58,668 bases of DNA, from the NCBI RefSeq assembly GCF_019976755.1, contig NZ_AP023444.1, positions 1-58,668 of the forward strand, written 5' to 3'. The notes under the pieces were generated by a model. It was given only the letters and a program-made list of their open reading frames with translations. It searched no databases and had not been told where the DNA came from. This DNA comes from Nostoc sp. MS1. Its GTDB lineage: Bacteria; Cyanobacteriota; Cyanobacteriia; Cyanobacteriales; Nostocaceae. Below, piece by piece: positions 1-9,333 of this stretch (within the stretch, counting starts at the first letter, position 1; every line of letters begins with the position of its first letter). The position numbers were made by a program, and so were the translations under genes.

Positions 1-3000
1 TAAGCAGAAAATTAACCCTACTGAGCTAAAAGCTAAGTGGAGAGAAGAAGCGGCAGCATTGGGTATCCAATTTCCACAACCGGAGGCGGCGCAGCCTCTA
101 CTAAAGCCCCGGTTAGTCAGCCATGAAAATCTCAATGATGCGATCGCTCACTGCTCAGAAAGAAATGTAGCGTTCACCCAAGAAGATATAGAAAAATTCA
201 TCCTTAATCAAGGACTAGCCACAGATGTCAGTCAGATTGAGCCGTTAGTCAAAGCCAACCCCGAATTACTTAGCCTATCTCACCAAAACCGTGAGTTTAC
301 AACCTTAGCAGCAGTTAACCGGGAACTGGCAACGATTAAATTGATGCAGTCAGGGCAAGGTAAAGTTAGCCCTCTAGCCCAAACAGAAGTAGTTGAAAAC
401 CATCTCCAAACAACCACTTTAAACCCGGATCAGCGTCGAGCGGTACTAACAACAGCGACCACAACAGACCAATTTAGTGCATGGCAGGGGGTAGCTGGCG
501 CTGGTAAGACCTTTGCTCTTAAGGAACTAAAAGCGATCGCTACCGCATCGGGTTACACCATCAAAGGCTTTGCTCCCAGTTCGATGGCCGCTAAAGTCCT
601 GAGTCAAGAGTTAGATGTCCAAGCCGAAACTGTGGCTAGATTGCTAGTTTCTGAGCCAGAAGCCGAAATTGAACCGAATCAAATTTGGGTGGTGGATGAA
701 GCAGGGCTGCTAAGTGCTAAAGATGCCCTTGCCCTTTTGGAACGGGCAACCCAAATGCAAGCAAGGGTAATGTTAGTAGGTGATACAAAACAGTTATCAG
801 CAGTAGAAGCGGGCAACCCCTTCAAATCGCTGCAACAGGCGGGAATTGAAACTAGCCATTTAAACGAATCTAATAGACAACGTGCGCCAAAGCTGAAATT
901 AGCAGTAGACCTAATAGCTAAGGGTCGTATTGAGGAGGGGTTTTCTCGCCTTGATGAAAACGATTGTATTAAGACTGTTACCGCAGAATCTAAAATTGCG
1001 GCGATCGCCAATGACTATATAACAGCCACACCCGAAGAACGAGCGCGAACCCTGGTACTGGCTGGGACAAATAAGGAGCGTTTGGCAATCACTCAAGCGA
1101 TTCGGGAGCATTTGAAAACTGAAGGCAGTTTAGGAACTGCGACCACCATCACCCAACTGCAAGCCAAAGACTTAACAAGAGTACAAATGCGCTATACCCA
1201 TAACTTTGAGTTGGGTGATATGGTCATGCCCACCCGCAATTACAAACGCCGGGGGCTGGAGAAAGGACAGCTTTATTCCGTAGTTGGTAAGGACAGTGAC
1301 CAAATAACGCTTAAAGCTAGTAATGGTCAATATTTTCATGTGGATACAGGATTTGATAAGGCTGTTTACCAACGTCAGCATATTGAAATAGCCGAAGGTG
1401 ATCGCCTACGCTGGACAAAAAACGATCGTCAACTAGGACGGCGTAACGGTCAAGAGTTTTTAATAAAAGCAATTGCGGGTAATGATGCTCAAATCGAGTA
1501 TTTAGATAGCGGACGAACGGAAATTATCAACCTGCAACAATCGCAACACCTGGATTATGCAATTGTCAGCACTACATATAGTAGTCAAGGGAAAACGGCT
1601 GACCGTGTATTGATGGCTGCGGATAATACTATTGGGCAAGAAAGCTTTTATGTAGCAGTTAGCCGCGCTAGGTATGACTTGAAACTGTACACGGAAGATA
1701 AAGACAGTTTATTAGCCTTAGCACAGTCAAGTAGAGCTAAAGAAAATGCTCTGGTGCTACTGAGACAGAAGGAGTTAGAAAAGCAACACCAGTCAGAACT
1801 TGAGAAGGAAATAGTTGTAAATACTGCAATTGCAGCCCAAAAGATCACTGCATCACCCCAGATAGCAATACCCCAACCAGTTGTTAGAACTGAAGTTACA
1901 CCGCCAGTTATTAAAACTCAACCTCCCCAAACCCAAGAAAGTATTGTTTCTACTACTGAGCCTGTTATTAAAAAACCAGTTCCCAAAACAGTACCTAGCG
2001 AGGTAGCATTCTGGACACCGGCTCATGTGGGTGAAGCCCCAGAACGACTGGACTCCCAACATTGGCAAGAATTGGTAATTGGCAGTGCCATCCACCCTCA
2101 AATTGCTGCACGTAATTTCAAGAGTCTGCATCAAACTCCTGATTGGGAGCATGAAGCATGGGAATATCTCATGTACAGTGATGGGTTGCCTCGCACCAAC
2201 ACAGGTAGGCTGTCCAATGGCATCATCAGCAAATATGCTCACATTGAAGACGGCGGCTGGTGGTGTGATGCTGGCGTTGACCCCAAATCTTTTGCTGACA
2301 AAAAACCAGGGGATAAAGCTGATAGGAAGTTATGGGGATGCTACAAACCTAATAACCCCAGAGAGAAAGCTGATAAACCGGGTAAATTTATTAAATACGA
2401 GCATCCACCAAAAACTGAGTTGAGTATCTTCCTGTTAGATGTGCCGGATGATATTGCTCTACGCACTTATGAAAAATATGGGATACAGCCCACCGAAAGC
2501 GATAGCAAGAGTGGATTCTGGTACTGTGTTTGGAAGTATAACCTCCCAGTCACCATCACTGAGGGAGCCAAAAAAGCTGCCAGTCTGTTGAGTCAGGGTC
2601 ATGCAGCAATCGGGCTACCAGGGATTTATGCTGGTTATCGCAGTAAGGATTCTAGTGGTGAGCAAGTCAAAGCAAGGCTCATGGATGAGTTAGCTGTTTT
2701 TGCGACTCCAGAACGTGAAATAACTTTCTGCTTTGACTATGAGACACGAGAAGAGACAAAGCGAAATATAGAAATTGCTATCTCGCGCACTGGGCGACTG
2801 TTAGAAGAACGTGGAGCTTATGTGAGTGTAGTAACATTGCCGGGGCCGCATAAAGGGGTTGATGATTTGATTGTGGCTCAGGGGGCTTTGGCTTACGAGA
2901 AAGCGTTTTACGAGGCATTAACCCTCAAAGCATGGCGAGATAACAACAATCAACAACGGCATTCACCGCCAGCGCCACCTAAGAAGTTAAGTGACTTTGA

Positions 3001-3595
3001 GCGTAAAGAGCAACTACTACAACGTTTTAGAGGTCAATTGACTCAATTGACATTTAAAAAGGTGATTGATGCACTAACTGACCAACAGCTACTGTATCTA
3101 GAACAAGCGGTCAAGGAATATTTTGCCGACCCAGTGGCTCAACTACCAACACCTATTAATAGGCAAGCGATTGAAAATGAAATTAGCCAGCTTCAACCAC
3201 AAATTGATAGTTTGTGGTTAGAACACGCTCAACAGAAAAAAGTGATCACAGCAATGGAGCGTTTTCCGCTTCATGAGTTGAGTTCTAAGTACAACTCGAC
3301 CCTAGACCAGCAGTTGCAAACTATCGGAGCTATTAAAGAATTATTTACGCATAAACAACAACTCTCCTCAAAAATTCAGGAATATGAAACTCAACTAGAA
3401 AATCATCAAGCTTGGAACAAACAGCAGCAGACTATTGAAATGAAGACTATTGCCCAGATACTCAACTCTCCTGAGTTACAGGCACGATTAACGAGTATTA
3501 AGGATGAGATAAAACTGAAACAACAGCAATTTCAAGCTAGGTTATCTGTTTCTCGACAGCCATCACCACAACCGCGCCGAGGTTTGAGAAGGTAG
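1..3595 (+). CDS. MobF relaxase/helicase with C-terminal DUF3854, 3' part (continues from 57906 across the circle join)
   Basis: Main part of a TrwC/TraI-type conjugative relaxase. The reading frame is open from base 2 and has no proper start here; the protein begins at 57906 and the frames join exactly over the edge. A TTG at 59 is only an internal codon. Counting from 59: an ATPase/helicase domain with Walker A GVAGAGKT near residue 145 and Walker B VVDEAGLL near 212, then a UvrD-like C-terminal motif (VSTTYSSQGKTADR, VAVSRAR near 540), a Pro-rich linker (610-650), and a DUF3854/Toprim-like domain (about 690-950, DYETREE and GVDDLI motifs). The last 150 residues are Gln-rich coiled coil. 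The role is nicking oriT and unwinding the strand for transfer; the DUF3854 fusion is common on cyanobacterial plasmids. This part is intact over 3.6 kb, unlike the 5' part. Confidence 0.93.
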   Translation, partial: KQKINPTELKAKWREEAAALGIQFPQPEAAQPLLKPRLVSHENLNDAIAHCSERNVAFTQEDIEKFILNQGLATDVSQIEPLVKANPELLSLSHQNREFTTLAAVNRELATIKLMQSGQGKVSPLAQTEVVENHLQTTTLNPDQRRAVLTTATTTDQFSAWQGVAGAGKTFALKELKAIATASGYTIKGFAPSSMAAKVLSQELDVQAETVARLLVSEPEAEIEPNQIWVVDEAGLLSAKDALALLERATQMQARVMLVGDTKQLSAVEAGNPFKSLQQAGIETSHLNESNRQRAPKLKLAVDLIAKGRIEEGFSRLDENDCIKTVTAESKIAAIANDYITATPEERARTLVLAGTNKERLAITQAIREHLKTEGSLGTATTITQLQAKDLTRVQMRYTHNFELGDMVMPTRNYKRRGLEKGQLYSVVGKDSDQITLKASNGQYFHVDTGFDKAVYQRQHIEIAEGDRLRWTKNDRQLGRRNGQEFLIKAIAGNDAQIEYLDSGRTEIINLQQSQHLDYAIVSTTYSSQGKTADRVLMAADNTIGQESFYVAVSRARYDLKLYTEDKDSLLALAQSSRAKENALVLLRQKELEKQHQSELEKEIVVNTAIAAQKITASPQIAIPQPVVRTEVTPPVIKTQPPQTQESIVSTTEPVIKKPVPKTVPSEVAFWTPAHVGEAPERLDSQHWQELVIGSAIHPQIAARNFKSLHQTPDWEHEAWEYLMYSDGLPRTNTGRLSNGIISKYAHIEDGGWWCDAGVDPKSFADKKPGDKADRKLWGCYKPNNPREKADKPGKFIKYEHPPKTELSIFLLDVPDDIALRTYEKYGIQPTESDSKSGFWYCVWKYNLPVTITEGAKKAASLLSQGHAAIGLPGIYAGYRSKDSSGEQVKARLMDELAVFATPEREITFCFDYETREETKRNIEIAISRTGRLLEERGAYVSVVTLPGPHKGVDDLIVAQGALAYEKAFYEALTLKAWRDNNNQQRHSPPAPPKKLSDFERKEQLLQRFRGQLTQLTFKKVIDALTDQQLLYLEQAVKEYFADPVAQLPTPINRQAIENEISQLQPQIDSLWLEHAQQKKVITAMERFPLHELSSKYNSTLDQQLQTIGAIKELFTHKQQLSSKIQEYETQLENHQAWNKQQQTIEMKTIAQILNSPELQARLTSIKDEIKLKQQQFQARLSVSRQPSPQPRRGLRR

Positions 3596-3950
3596 GTATA
3601 TTATTTGTGCGTGTTGATTGTCTTCTAAGAATGGCTGTTACAGTCCAAGGAGTCGATGCTTATCTTTAAATCATCTGCAATTTAATTCTTAGCCTGTTGA
3701 AAAATATTAACCTTGAACTTTGTACCGGATTGATATTTACTCGTTGCTTATTTGATACCACTCAAAATACTTCAATGATTCATCGATGAGCAGAAGTTCT
3801 CAACCATAGACTGCTTTTGTAGTGTAAATGTAGCTTTCAGTATTATATTTTGATTTCTGCTTCTCTAAAATTCAATTTAACTCAAAAAATTTTCACCAAA
3901 AAATGGCGTACTGTGCGAGAGTTTTTAGGTCGTTTTTCAGGTCAATCTCG

Positions 3951-4160
3951 TTGGGAAATATTGGGATTGGTTGGGAATAGCTGAAGTTGTTTTGGTAATT
4001 ATTGGGAATTATTGGTGAGTTATTAGCTTAATGAAAATAGGGTCAATAGAGTAGATTCAAGATGAAAAACTTTGGGAAATATCGGGCAGCATTGGGAATT
4101 ATTAAAAATTTTTAGGAGAGATTCTGATAACTGTTGGGAATTATTGGGTCAGATTGGGAC
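3951..4160. repeat. Four triplets of TTGGG repeats in 10-bp phase
   Basis: TTGGG-type units (best form TTGGGAATTA) begin at 3951, 3961, 3971; at 3992, 4002, 4012; at 4072, 4082 (TCGGG variant), 4092; and at 4134, 4144, 4154. Within each triplet the spacing is exactly 10 bp, one helical turn, so all copies lie on the same face of the DNA. The array sits between the relaxase stop (3595) and the HU-like gene (4307) in non-coding DNA; I see no gene in 3596-4306. It could be iterons of a replication origin, an operator array for the HU gene, or a partition/transfer site. Confidence 0.85.
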
Positions 4161-4306
4161 ATCAATAAATTCTCACTGTCAAAACTGATAGTGATAGCTA
4201 AAACCAGAGATGATTTATTTCTGAAACCCTTGAAAAAGCGTCCAGGGGTTTCTGTTAGTATGATTTCTCAATAAACACATCTAAAATTGTTTAGGGAACT
4301 CTATTG

Positions 4307-4564
4307 ATGTCTATTGATAAAAAGGAACTGGTAAAGCGCGTTTCTAAACGATTAAGTAAAGGCAGTGGCACGGTTGAAGAAATTCTTGATGCCACCTTAG
4401 AAGAAATATATGAATCACTTAAACAGGGAGATAGCGTTTTTCTACGGAACTTCGGAACTTTTTATGTCAGAACAGGGCGAGAATGTTGGGTGTTTAAGTT
4501 CAATCCCTCACAACGGTTACGTCAAGCGTTTGGGTGGTCGTCAACTCATAATCCTAAGTCCTAA
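4307..4564 (+). CDS. HU/IHF-family DNA-binding protein
   Basis: An 85-aa protein from ATG 4307; a TTG three bases earlier is a less likely start. The HU fold is visible: N-terminal helices with KKELVKRVSK and EEILDATLEEIYESL, then the beta-arm start DSVFLRNFGTFYVR, where the GTF motif is the HU signature. The usual arm tip (RNP motif) is altered: the chain continues CWVFKFNPSQRLRQAFGW, so R-N-P becomes F-N-P. HU proteins bend DNA in replication, transfer and transcription. It lies 147 bp after the phased TTGGG array and downstream of the relaxase, which suggests a plasmid-specific architectural protein. It is a divergent HU rather than the chromosomal housekeeping copy. Confidence 0.85.
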   Translation: MSIDKKELVKRVSKRLSKGSGTVEEILDATLEEIYESLKQGDSVFLRNFGTFYVRTGRECWVFKFNPSQRLRQAFGWSSTHNPKS

Positions 4565-4746
4565 CATGATTTGAAGATGATATTTCTGCTGAAGATTAAG
4601 TTGTGGTCAACTTCAAGCCTGATAAAATTCAGTAGCTAAAAATTTGAGTCTTTGATGAGCCAGGGGGCGAGGTATGCAAGCCTTAAGTGAGGTCATACTA
4701 AAATTTAGTGGTTCCTTAGATGTGTCTCAAGTATTCATGAGCAAAT

Positions 4747-4785
4747 ATAAAAGGCTAGTATCTGTTCAATCAACTAGCCTTTTAT
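4747..4785. terminator. Hairpin, likely intrinsic terminator
   Basis: Perfect 13-bp inverted repeat ATAAAAGGCTAGT / ACTAGCCTTTTAT with a 13-nt loop. It is A-rich on the left and T-rich on the right, so it could end transcription in both directions. It lies between the HU-like gene and the gene at 4888. Nothing else is evident in 4565-4887, apart from a doubtful 38-codon frame (4674) that reads through this stem. Confidence 0.6.
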
Positions 4786-4887
4786 CATAAAATTAACGCT
4801 TAGGTGGCGATTCTTGGTTTTGCTCACAAGTTCCTCAAATTGTTTCTCTATCTTCAAAGTGAACTAACCCCAATTCACTCTTAGAAG

Positions 4888-5277
4888 ATGGAATACCTCT
4901 GCTATCTTGCCAATACCAGCCTGACATTACGGTTGGTCGAATACCTACTTGGGTCTTCTCAACTGGGAGTCAGCTTCGTCACCGTGATTAATACTATTGA
5001 CGGCTGGGTGATTAGAGTCAGACTAAAGCATCAACTTTCCCCTCAAGAAGATGGTAATTTAAGGTCAATCTTAAGTGAATTAGGAATTAATTACTCACCA
5101 TCCAAGCTCTTACAATTGACACTAATGAGTTTAGCTGGTGGACAGTCTCCTGTTGATGTTATGCGTCGCTATAAAGTTGCTATAGTTTCTCATGGTCAGC
5201 CAAACAAAGAGGAGATAGAAGCATTCCGACAACAGTTAATCAACGGATTGGGTTACTGTCCACCAACCCTGGCTTGA
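4888..5277 (+). CDS. Hypothetical protein, 129 aa
   Basis: I do not recognise this protein. It starts at ATG 4888 and has no signal peptide or membrane segment. The N-terminal half has mixed beta character (SFVTVINTIDGWVIRVRLKH), followed by helical stretches (GNLRSILSELGI; NKEEIEAFRQQLINGLGY). Composition and codon use look like its neighbours, so it is probably a real soluble protein. It stands alone between two hairpins, without operon partners. Confidence 0.55.
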   Translation: MEYLCYLANTSLTLRLVEYLLGSSQLGVSFVTVINTIDGWVIRVRLKHQLSPQEDGNLRSILSELGINYSPSKLLQLTLMSLAGGQSPVDVMRRYKVAIVSHGQPNKEEIEAFRQQLINGLGYCPPTLA

Positions 5278-5476
5278 CCTAACAGCCATTTCTCACACTA
5301 AATGCTATTGACGCGGTTGTTGAGCAAAAATTGCTCCCTTCACTTTGCTAAAACAGCCTCTCAAGCATGAAAATTTCTAACACTCTAAAACTGAAGTGTT
5401 ACTAATGGGGATACTATTACAAACTAAGCAGTTTTTTTGATAGAGACTGCACCGGAAAATAGCAGAGGTGAGAACA

Positions 5477-5890
5477 ATGGATGAGCGTCATCGTTACTTA
5501 AAAATTGCTCTCATTATTGTCGGAATTGCCTTTTTACTTATTTATCCCCTGACGAAGATTTGGGCATCAGGCTGGTTATGGCAACCTAGTCAGTACGAAT
5601 ATGAACAAATGATCATTGGTGTTTATGCGACGCTTGGTGTCTTTTTGCTGTTGGCTTCTCGACAACCAGAAGCAAACCTCAGTCTAATCTGGTTCACTGT
5701 TTGGTCAAGTTTAGTACATGGACTAATTATGGCGGTACACGCAGTTATTGATCCTGTCGAACGTGGACACCTGTTTGGTGATGTTCCTGCATTATTCTTG
5801 GTGGCAATTGTCCTTGCCTTCCTTACGCCGCGTAAAATGGTGTCTAGTGTAATTAATAGTGAAACCGCCCCAAAGGTTCATTTACCGTGA
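5477..5890 (+). CDS. DUF6632-type small membrane protein
   Basis: A 137-aa integral membrane protein with four predicted hydrophobic helices: KIALIIVGIAFLLIYPL, the MIIGVYATLGVFLLLA region, LIWFTVWSSLVHGLIMAV, and ALFLVAIVLAFL. The order and the words YEQMIIGVYATLG and GDVPALFLVAIVLA match the family I know as DUF6632, found in many bacteria and of unknown function. I prefer ATG 5477 over the GTG at 5468 because AGAGGTGAG lies 8-10 bases upstream and serves as ribosome binding site. It is monocistronic and is followed by a strong terminator at 5999. Confidence 0.75.
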   Translation: MDERHRYLKIALIIVGIAFLLIYPLTKIWASGWLWQPSQYEYEQMIIGVYATLGVFLLLASRQPEANLSLIWFTVWSSLVHGLIMAVHAVIDPVERGHLFGDVPALFLVAIVLAFLTPRKMVSSVINSETAPKVHLP

Positions 5891-5998
5891 AAAGTGAACT
5901 GGTTCAAGGGCAGTTAATAATGTTTAGCAATCTTGCTGTCTGTAGAATCCAGGGTAGTCAATCTATTTATAAGTCATGACATCATCTAGAGACGTGAT

Positions 5999-6042
5999 TT
6001 CTACCTCTGCAATAAGACATTTACAGAGGTAGAAGCTCTTTT
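5999..6042 (+). terminator. Rho-independent terminator
   Basis: 11-bp perfect stem TTCTACCTCTG / CAGAGGTAGAA with a 14-nt loop, followed by GCTCTTTTAA. It closes the DUF6632 transcription unit and separates it from the transposition genes. Confidence 0.7.
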
Positions 6043-6615
6043 AATTGCCGATTCCACTAAATTCTAAATTCGTGGAATGCCTGTCAGCATCAATCAAAAA
6101 TTAAGAAACGCTTCCGTTCTCAAAACCGTAGATGGCTAAACATAAGCGTTTTTGTTAGGTAATGTTTGCAATACTTTTGCTCGGTTGTACCAGTCGCAAT
6201 TGGGGGAGCCAAACGATACTATCTAACAAGTTAACCTAGTACTGGTTTGCTAGTATTGCGCCTTTAAGTGTGCTTTTACCTCCTGGATGACCAAATTGTG
6301 AATCATACCCTGACCAAAATTAACGACATTTCAAGGGTTATAGCCTAAACAGAACATAAAACTTTGCATAAAATTGTGACCGCGTGTCCTGATTGTGAAT
6401 CATAATAAAACCTAGAGTTGTCACAACTACAAACCGAAAACTTCTCCCGAATAATTCTCTAAAAATAACTAATAGGTACAACTTAGATGACAAAATATAG
6501 TTCAAAGTGGCTAAGATATGATTCAATTCGCGTCTTCTTGGTGTTTTGAGAAGACTGTTGTGAAGTTTATGAATTAAGAGCATCACATAGGTCACGCCAA
6601 GGGGGCGAGGCTCAA
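6043..6615. promoter_or_regulatory. Leader of the tnsAB-tnsC operon; possible transposon-end region
   Basis: No gene is seen. It holds an ATTCCAC...GTGGAAT hairpin (6049-6079), the inverted repeat AAACGCTT / AAGCGTTT (about 6108-6155), and two copies of TTGTGAATCATA at 6296-6307 and 6393-6404, with a third partial ATTGTGA at 6373. Repeats upstream of a TnsB-type transposase are often TnsB binding sites or operators, but I could not identify a terminal TGT...ACA pair or a target duplication. The tnsAB start is preceded by GGGGGCGAGG, a good ribosome binding site. Confidence 0.45.
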
Positions 6616-9333
6616 ATGAACAAATTAGAGTTTGAAGATTGGTGTAGGCAACAGCAACTAGCAACCCACACCATTGATTTGATTGCACAGATCAGGAAAT
6701 CCCCACCCTCACGTCGGGTACAAGGACGAACCAAAAATGTTTGTGGCGTGTACCCTAGTTCAAAAATGGGGGTCACAATTCAATTCGAGAGCCATACAGT
6801 GGAATTGTGGGCGATTTACCTAATGGAACATGACCCACAAGTTTTAGAGTTCTACGACCAGCCACCACCATTCAAAATCCAGTATAAAAATCAAGCAGGG
6901 CGTAATATCGGTCACTATCATACCCCTGACTTTTTTGTATTACGTCATGATGGTGCTTGCTGGGAAGAGTGGAAAACAGTTAAGGAACTAGAGAAATTAG
7001 CACAAAAATATCCTGGGCGTTATCAAAAAACAACATCCGGTCATTGGCATTGCCCACCAGGAGAAGCACACGCATCACAATTTGGTCTAAAATACTGCGT
7101 TCGTACTGATGCCGAATTGAATCCCGTCTTTACCCAGAACTTGATGTTTTTGTCAGATTACCTGGGATTTAAATCAAATTTGACAACAGATGTACATTCG
7201 ACAGTTCTGGCTTACCTAGAAGCAAATCCAGGAATAACGATTGCAGCATTGCTACAAGAATTAAATGATGTATGTGCCAATGACATATACATCATGATTG
7301 CAACTGAGCTTGTGTACGTGGATTTGTCTGCTGTCCCCTTAGTTGAACATTACAGGACACGATTATGGGTAAGTCAACAAAATCATGACGCTTATACACA
7401 CGCATCTGTTGTAGGAGTAACTACAAAGAACCCGACCTATAGTCCCACGTCACTGCTACCTAACACAGCCCTAATGTGGGATTCGGCGCTATGGACTTTA
7501 GTTAATTATGGCGAGACTACAACCACGCTATTACCAGAGTCAGGCTTCCCAATACAGTTGCCCACAGCATTTTTTCTCCAGTTATTCGACAGTGGCACCA
7601 TTAAAATCCATAACGGAGTTACAGATGCAACTATAAATGAAACGGTACGGGCTTTAATGGAGGCGGCAAATCCTGTTCACTTAAAAGAAGCGAACCGAAA
7701 ATTTAATATAGTACAAGCATATTTCCAGCGCCATACAGATATTTATCAAGACATCAACCCGCGTACCTTGCGTAGATGGGTACAACAGTTCCGTGAAGCA
7801 GAAGCGAGTTATGGTTGCGGTTATGTCGGGTTACTACCACGCACACATCAGCAAGGGAATCGTCAACCAAAATCGCCGACAGATTCAAGTGAATTATTAG
7901 ATAAATTTATTAAAGAGCATTTTGAAACACCAAGACAAGCGACAGGCGCTTCAGTATATCGGGCGTATGTCAGAGCCTGTACAGCATTAAATATACAACC
8001 CCTTAGTAACCGCACTTTCTACCAGCGTTTAAAAAAACGCCCAACCCATGAGCAGACATTAAAGCGTCAGGGAGCAAAAGCCGCATACGCAAAAGAGCCT
8101 TTTGTCTGGGAACTAGCTTTAAATACACGTCCTCACGGAAACCGTCCTCTGGAGATAGTTCATATCGACCATACCGAACTTGATATTGAATTACGCTCAC
8201 AAGCAACAGGTCGGTTACTGGGGCGACCTTGGCTAACATTACTGACTGATGCCTATTCCCGGCGAATATTGGCAGTTTATCTGACTTTTGATGCACCTTC
8301 TTACAGGTCTTGCATGATGGGGCTACGTATTTTAGTCCAACGCCAAGGTCGTTTTCCCTCAACACTTGTTGTTGATGGAGGCAAAGAATTCCACAGTATA
8401 TACTTTGACACCTTGCTGGCACGTTACCACTGCACCAAGAAAACAAGACCTGGTGGCAAACCCCGCTTTGGGTCAGTAATTGAACGATTATTTGGGACGA
8501 CAAATACTGAGTTTATCTATAACCTACTAGGTAACACCCAAGCAAGTAAACAGCCCCGCCAACTCACCAAAACTGTTGACCCAAAACAGTTAGCTGTATG
8601 GAATTTGGGAGATTTATATACTTACTTGACCCAGTGGGCTTACTCGATTTACGACTCAAATCATCACGACTCATTAGGTGCGTCTCCAGGCGTTGTTTAT
8701 ACCGAAGGGTTGTCAATTGCCGGAGAACGCTTACACCGAAGAATTGCTTATAACGAAGAGTTCCTTATGGCAACACGTCCTTCCACCGCCAAAGGTCAAG
8801 CGAAAGTTCAGCCGGGATATGGGATTAAAGTCAATTATCTCTACTATTGGAGTGATGCTTTCCGCAATCCCAATGTAGAAAAAACATTAGTACCAGTACG
8901 CTACGACCCTTTTGATATGGGAGTTGCTTACGCCTATGTTGATGGGCGCTGGGTGAGATGTATCTCTCAGTATTACAGTACTTTCGTCGGACGCACTGAA
9001 AAAGAAGTGTTGTTAGCGGCACAAGAAATTAGGCAATTGAACAAACGTAGCGCCACGGCGACGAATTTGAACGCCAAACATTTAGCTGACTTCATTGCCA
9101 ATGTCCAAGAACACGAAGCCTTGTTGCTGCAAAGATTGCGTGATTTGGAAAGTAAACGCTTACTAGACAATTTAACGTCTAGTAATTCTTCTGTTCCATC
9201 AGTAAACCAAGTTCAATCAACGTTTGCTGTATTGGCACAACAGAGTTCAGATGTTGCATCGCAGCACGTACCATCTCGAAACGTTGAACCGTTGGATCTA
9301 AGTTCACTGCCAATATTAGCGGAATACAAATAG
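6616..9333 (+). CDS. tnsAB: Tn7-like TnsA-TnsB fused transposase
   Basis: A single 905-aa chain. Residues 1-190 match a TnsA endonuclease: Glu in QFESHTVELWAIYL, HTPDFFVL, then WEEWKTVKELEKL carrying the catalytic Lys. Residues 190-470 carry the linker and DNA-binding helix-turn-helix segments. Residues 510-690 are the DDE (rve) integrase core with Asp in VHIDHTELD, Asp in LVVDGGKEFHS and Glu in FGSVIERLFG. The C-terminal part follows the TnsB/Mu-transposase beta-barrel pattern (VRYDPFDMGVAYAYVDGRW). TnsA cuts the 5' ends and TnsB joins the 3' ends, giving cut-and-paste transposition. Fused TnsAB proteins occur in cyanobacterial Tn7-like and type I-B CAST elements. The stop is directly followed by the ATG of tnsC. 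Confidence 0.92.
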   Translation: MNKLEFEDWCRQQQLATHTIDLIAQIRKSPPSRRVQGRTKNVCGVYPSSKMGVTIQFESHTVELWAIYLMEHDPQVLEFYDQPPPFKIQYKNQAGRNIGHYHTPDFFVLRHDGACWEEWKTVKELEKLAQKYPGRYQKTTSGHWHCPPGEAHASQFGLKYCVRTDAELNPVFTQNLMFLSDYLGFKSNLTTDVHSTVLAYLEANPGITIAALLQELNDVCANDIYIMIATELVYVDLSAVPLVEHYRTRLWVSQQNHDAYTHASVVGVTTKNPTYSPTSLLPNTALMWDSALWTLVNYGETTTTLLPESGFPIQLPTAFFLQLFDSGTIKIHNGVTDATINETVRALMEAANPVHLKEANRKFNIVQAYFQRHTDIYQDINPRTLRRWVQQFREAEASYGCGYVGLLPRTHQQGNRQPKSPTDSSELLDKFIKEHFETPRQATGASVYRAYVRACTALNIQPLSNRTFYQRLKKRPTHEQTLKRQGAKAAYAKEPFVWELALNTRPHGNRPLEIVHIDHTELDIELRSQATGRLLGRPWLTLLTDAYSRRILAVYLTFDAPSYRSCMMGLRILVQRQGRFPSTLVVDGGKEFHSIYFDTLLARYHCTKKTRPGGKPRFGSVIERLFGTTNTEFIYNLLGNTQASKQPRQLTKTVDPKQLAVWNLGDLYTYLTQWAYSIYDSNHHDSLGASPGVVYTEGLSIAGERLHRRIAYNEEFLMATRPSTAKGQAKVQPGYGIKVNYLYYWSDAFRNPNVEKTLVPVRYDPFDMGVAYAYVDGRWVRCISQYYSTFVGRTEKEVLLAAQEIRQLNKRSATATNLNAKHLADFIANVQEHEALLLQRLRDLESKRLLDNLTSSNSSVPSVNQVQSTFAVLAQQSSDVASQHVPSRNVEPLDLSSLPILAEYK

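Noticed and set aside
1853..2242. 129-codon minus-strand frame opposite the relaxase
   Set aside because: Antisense to the intact DUF3854 region, with random composition.
4674..4789. 38-codon frame preceded by GGGGGCGAGG
   Set aside because: The ribosome binding site is good, but the last third is only the terminator hairpin translated, and no conservation can be judged.
6043..6615. Transposon left end for the Tn7-like genes
   Set aside because: Repeats are present, but I found no TGT-starting inverted partner on the right side (13351-13665) and no 5-bp duplication, so ends are not claimed.
8003..8503. 166-codon minus-strand frame opposite tnsAB
   Set aside because: It lies wholly inside the DDE core of TnsAB on the other strand; Cys-rich and without motifs, so a shadow.
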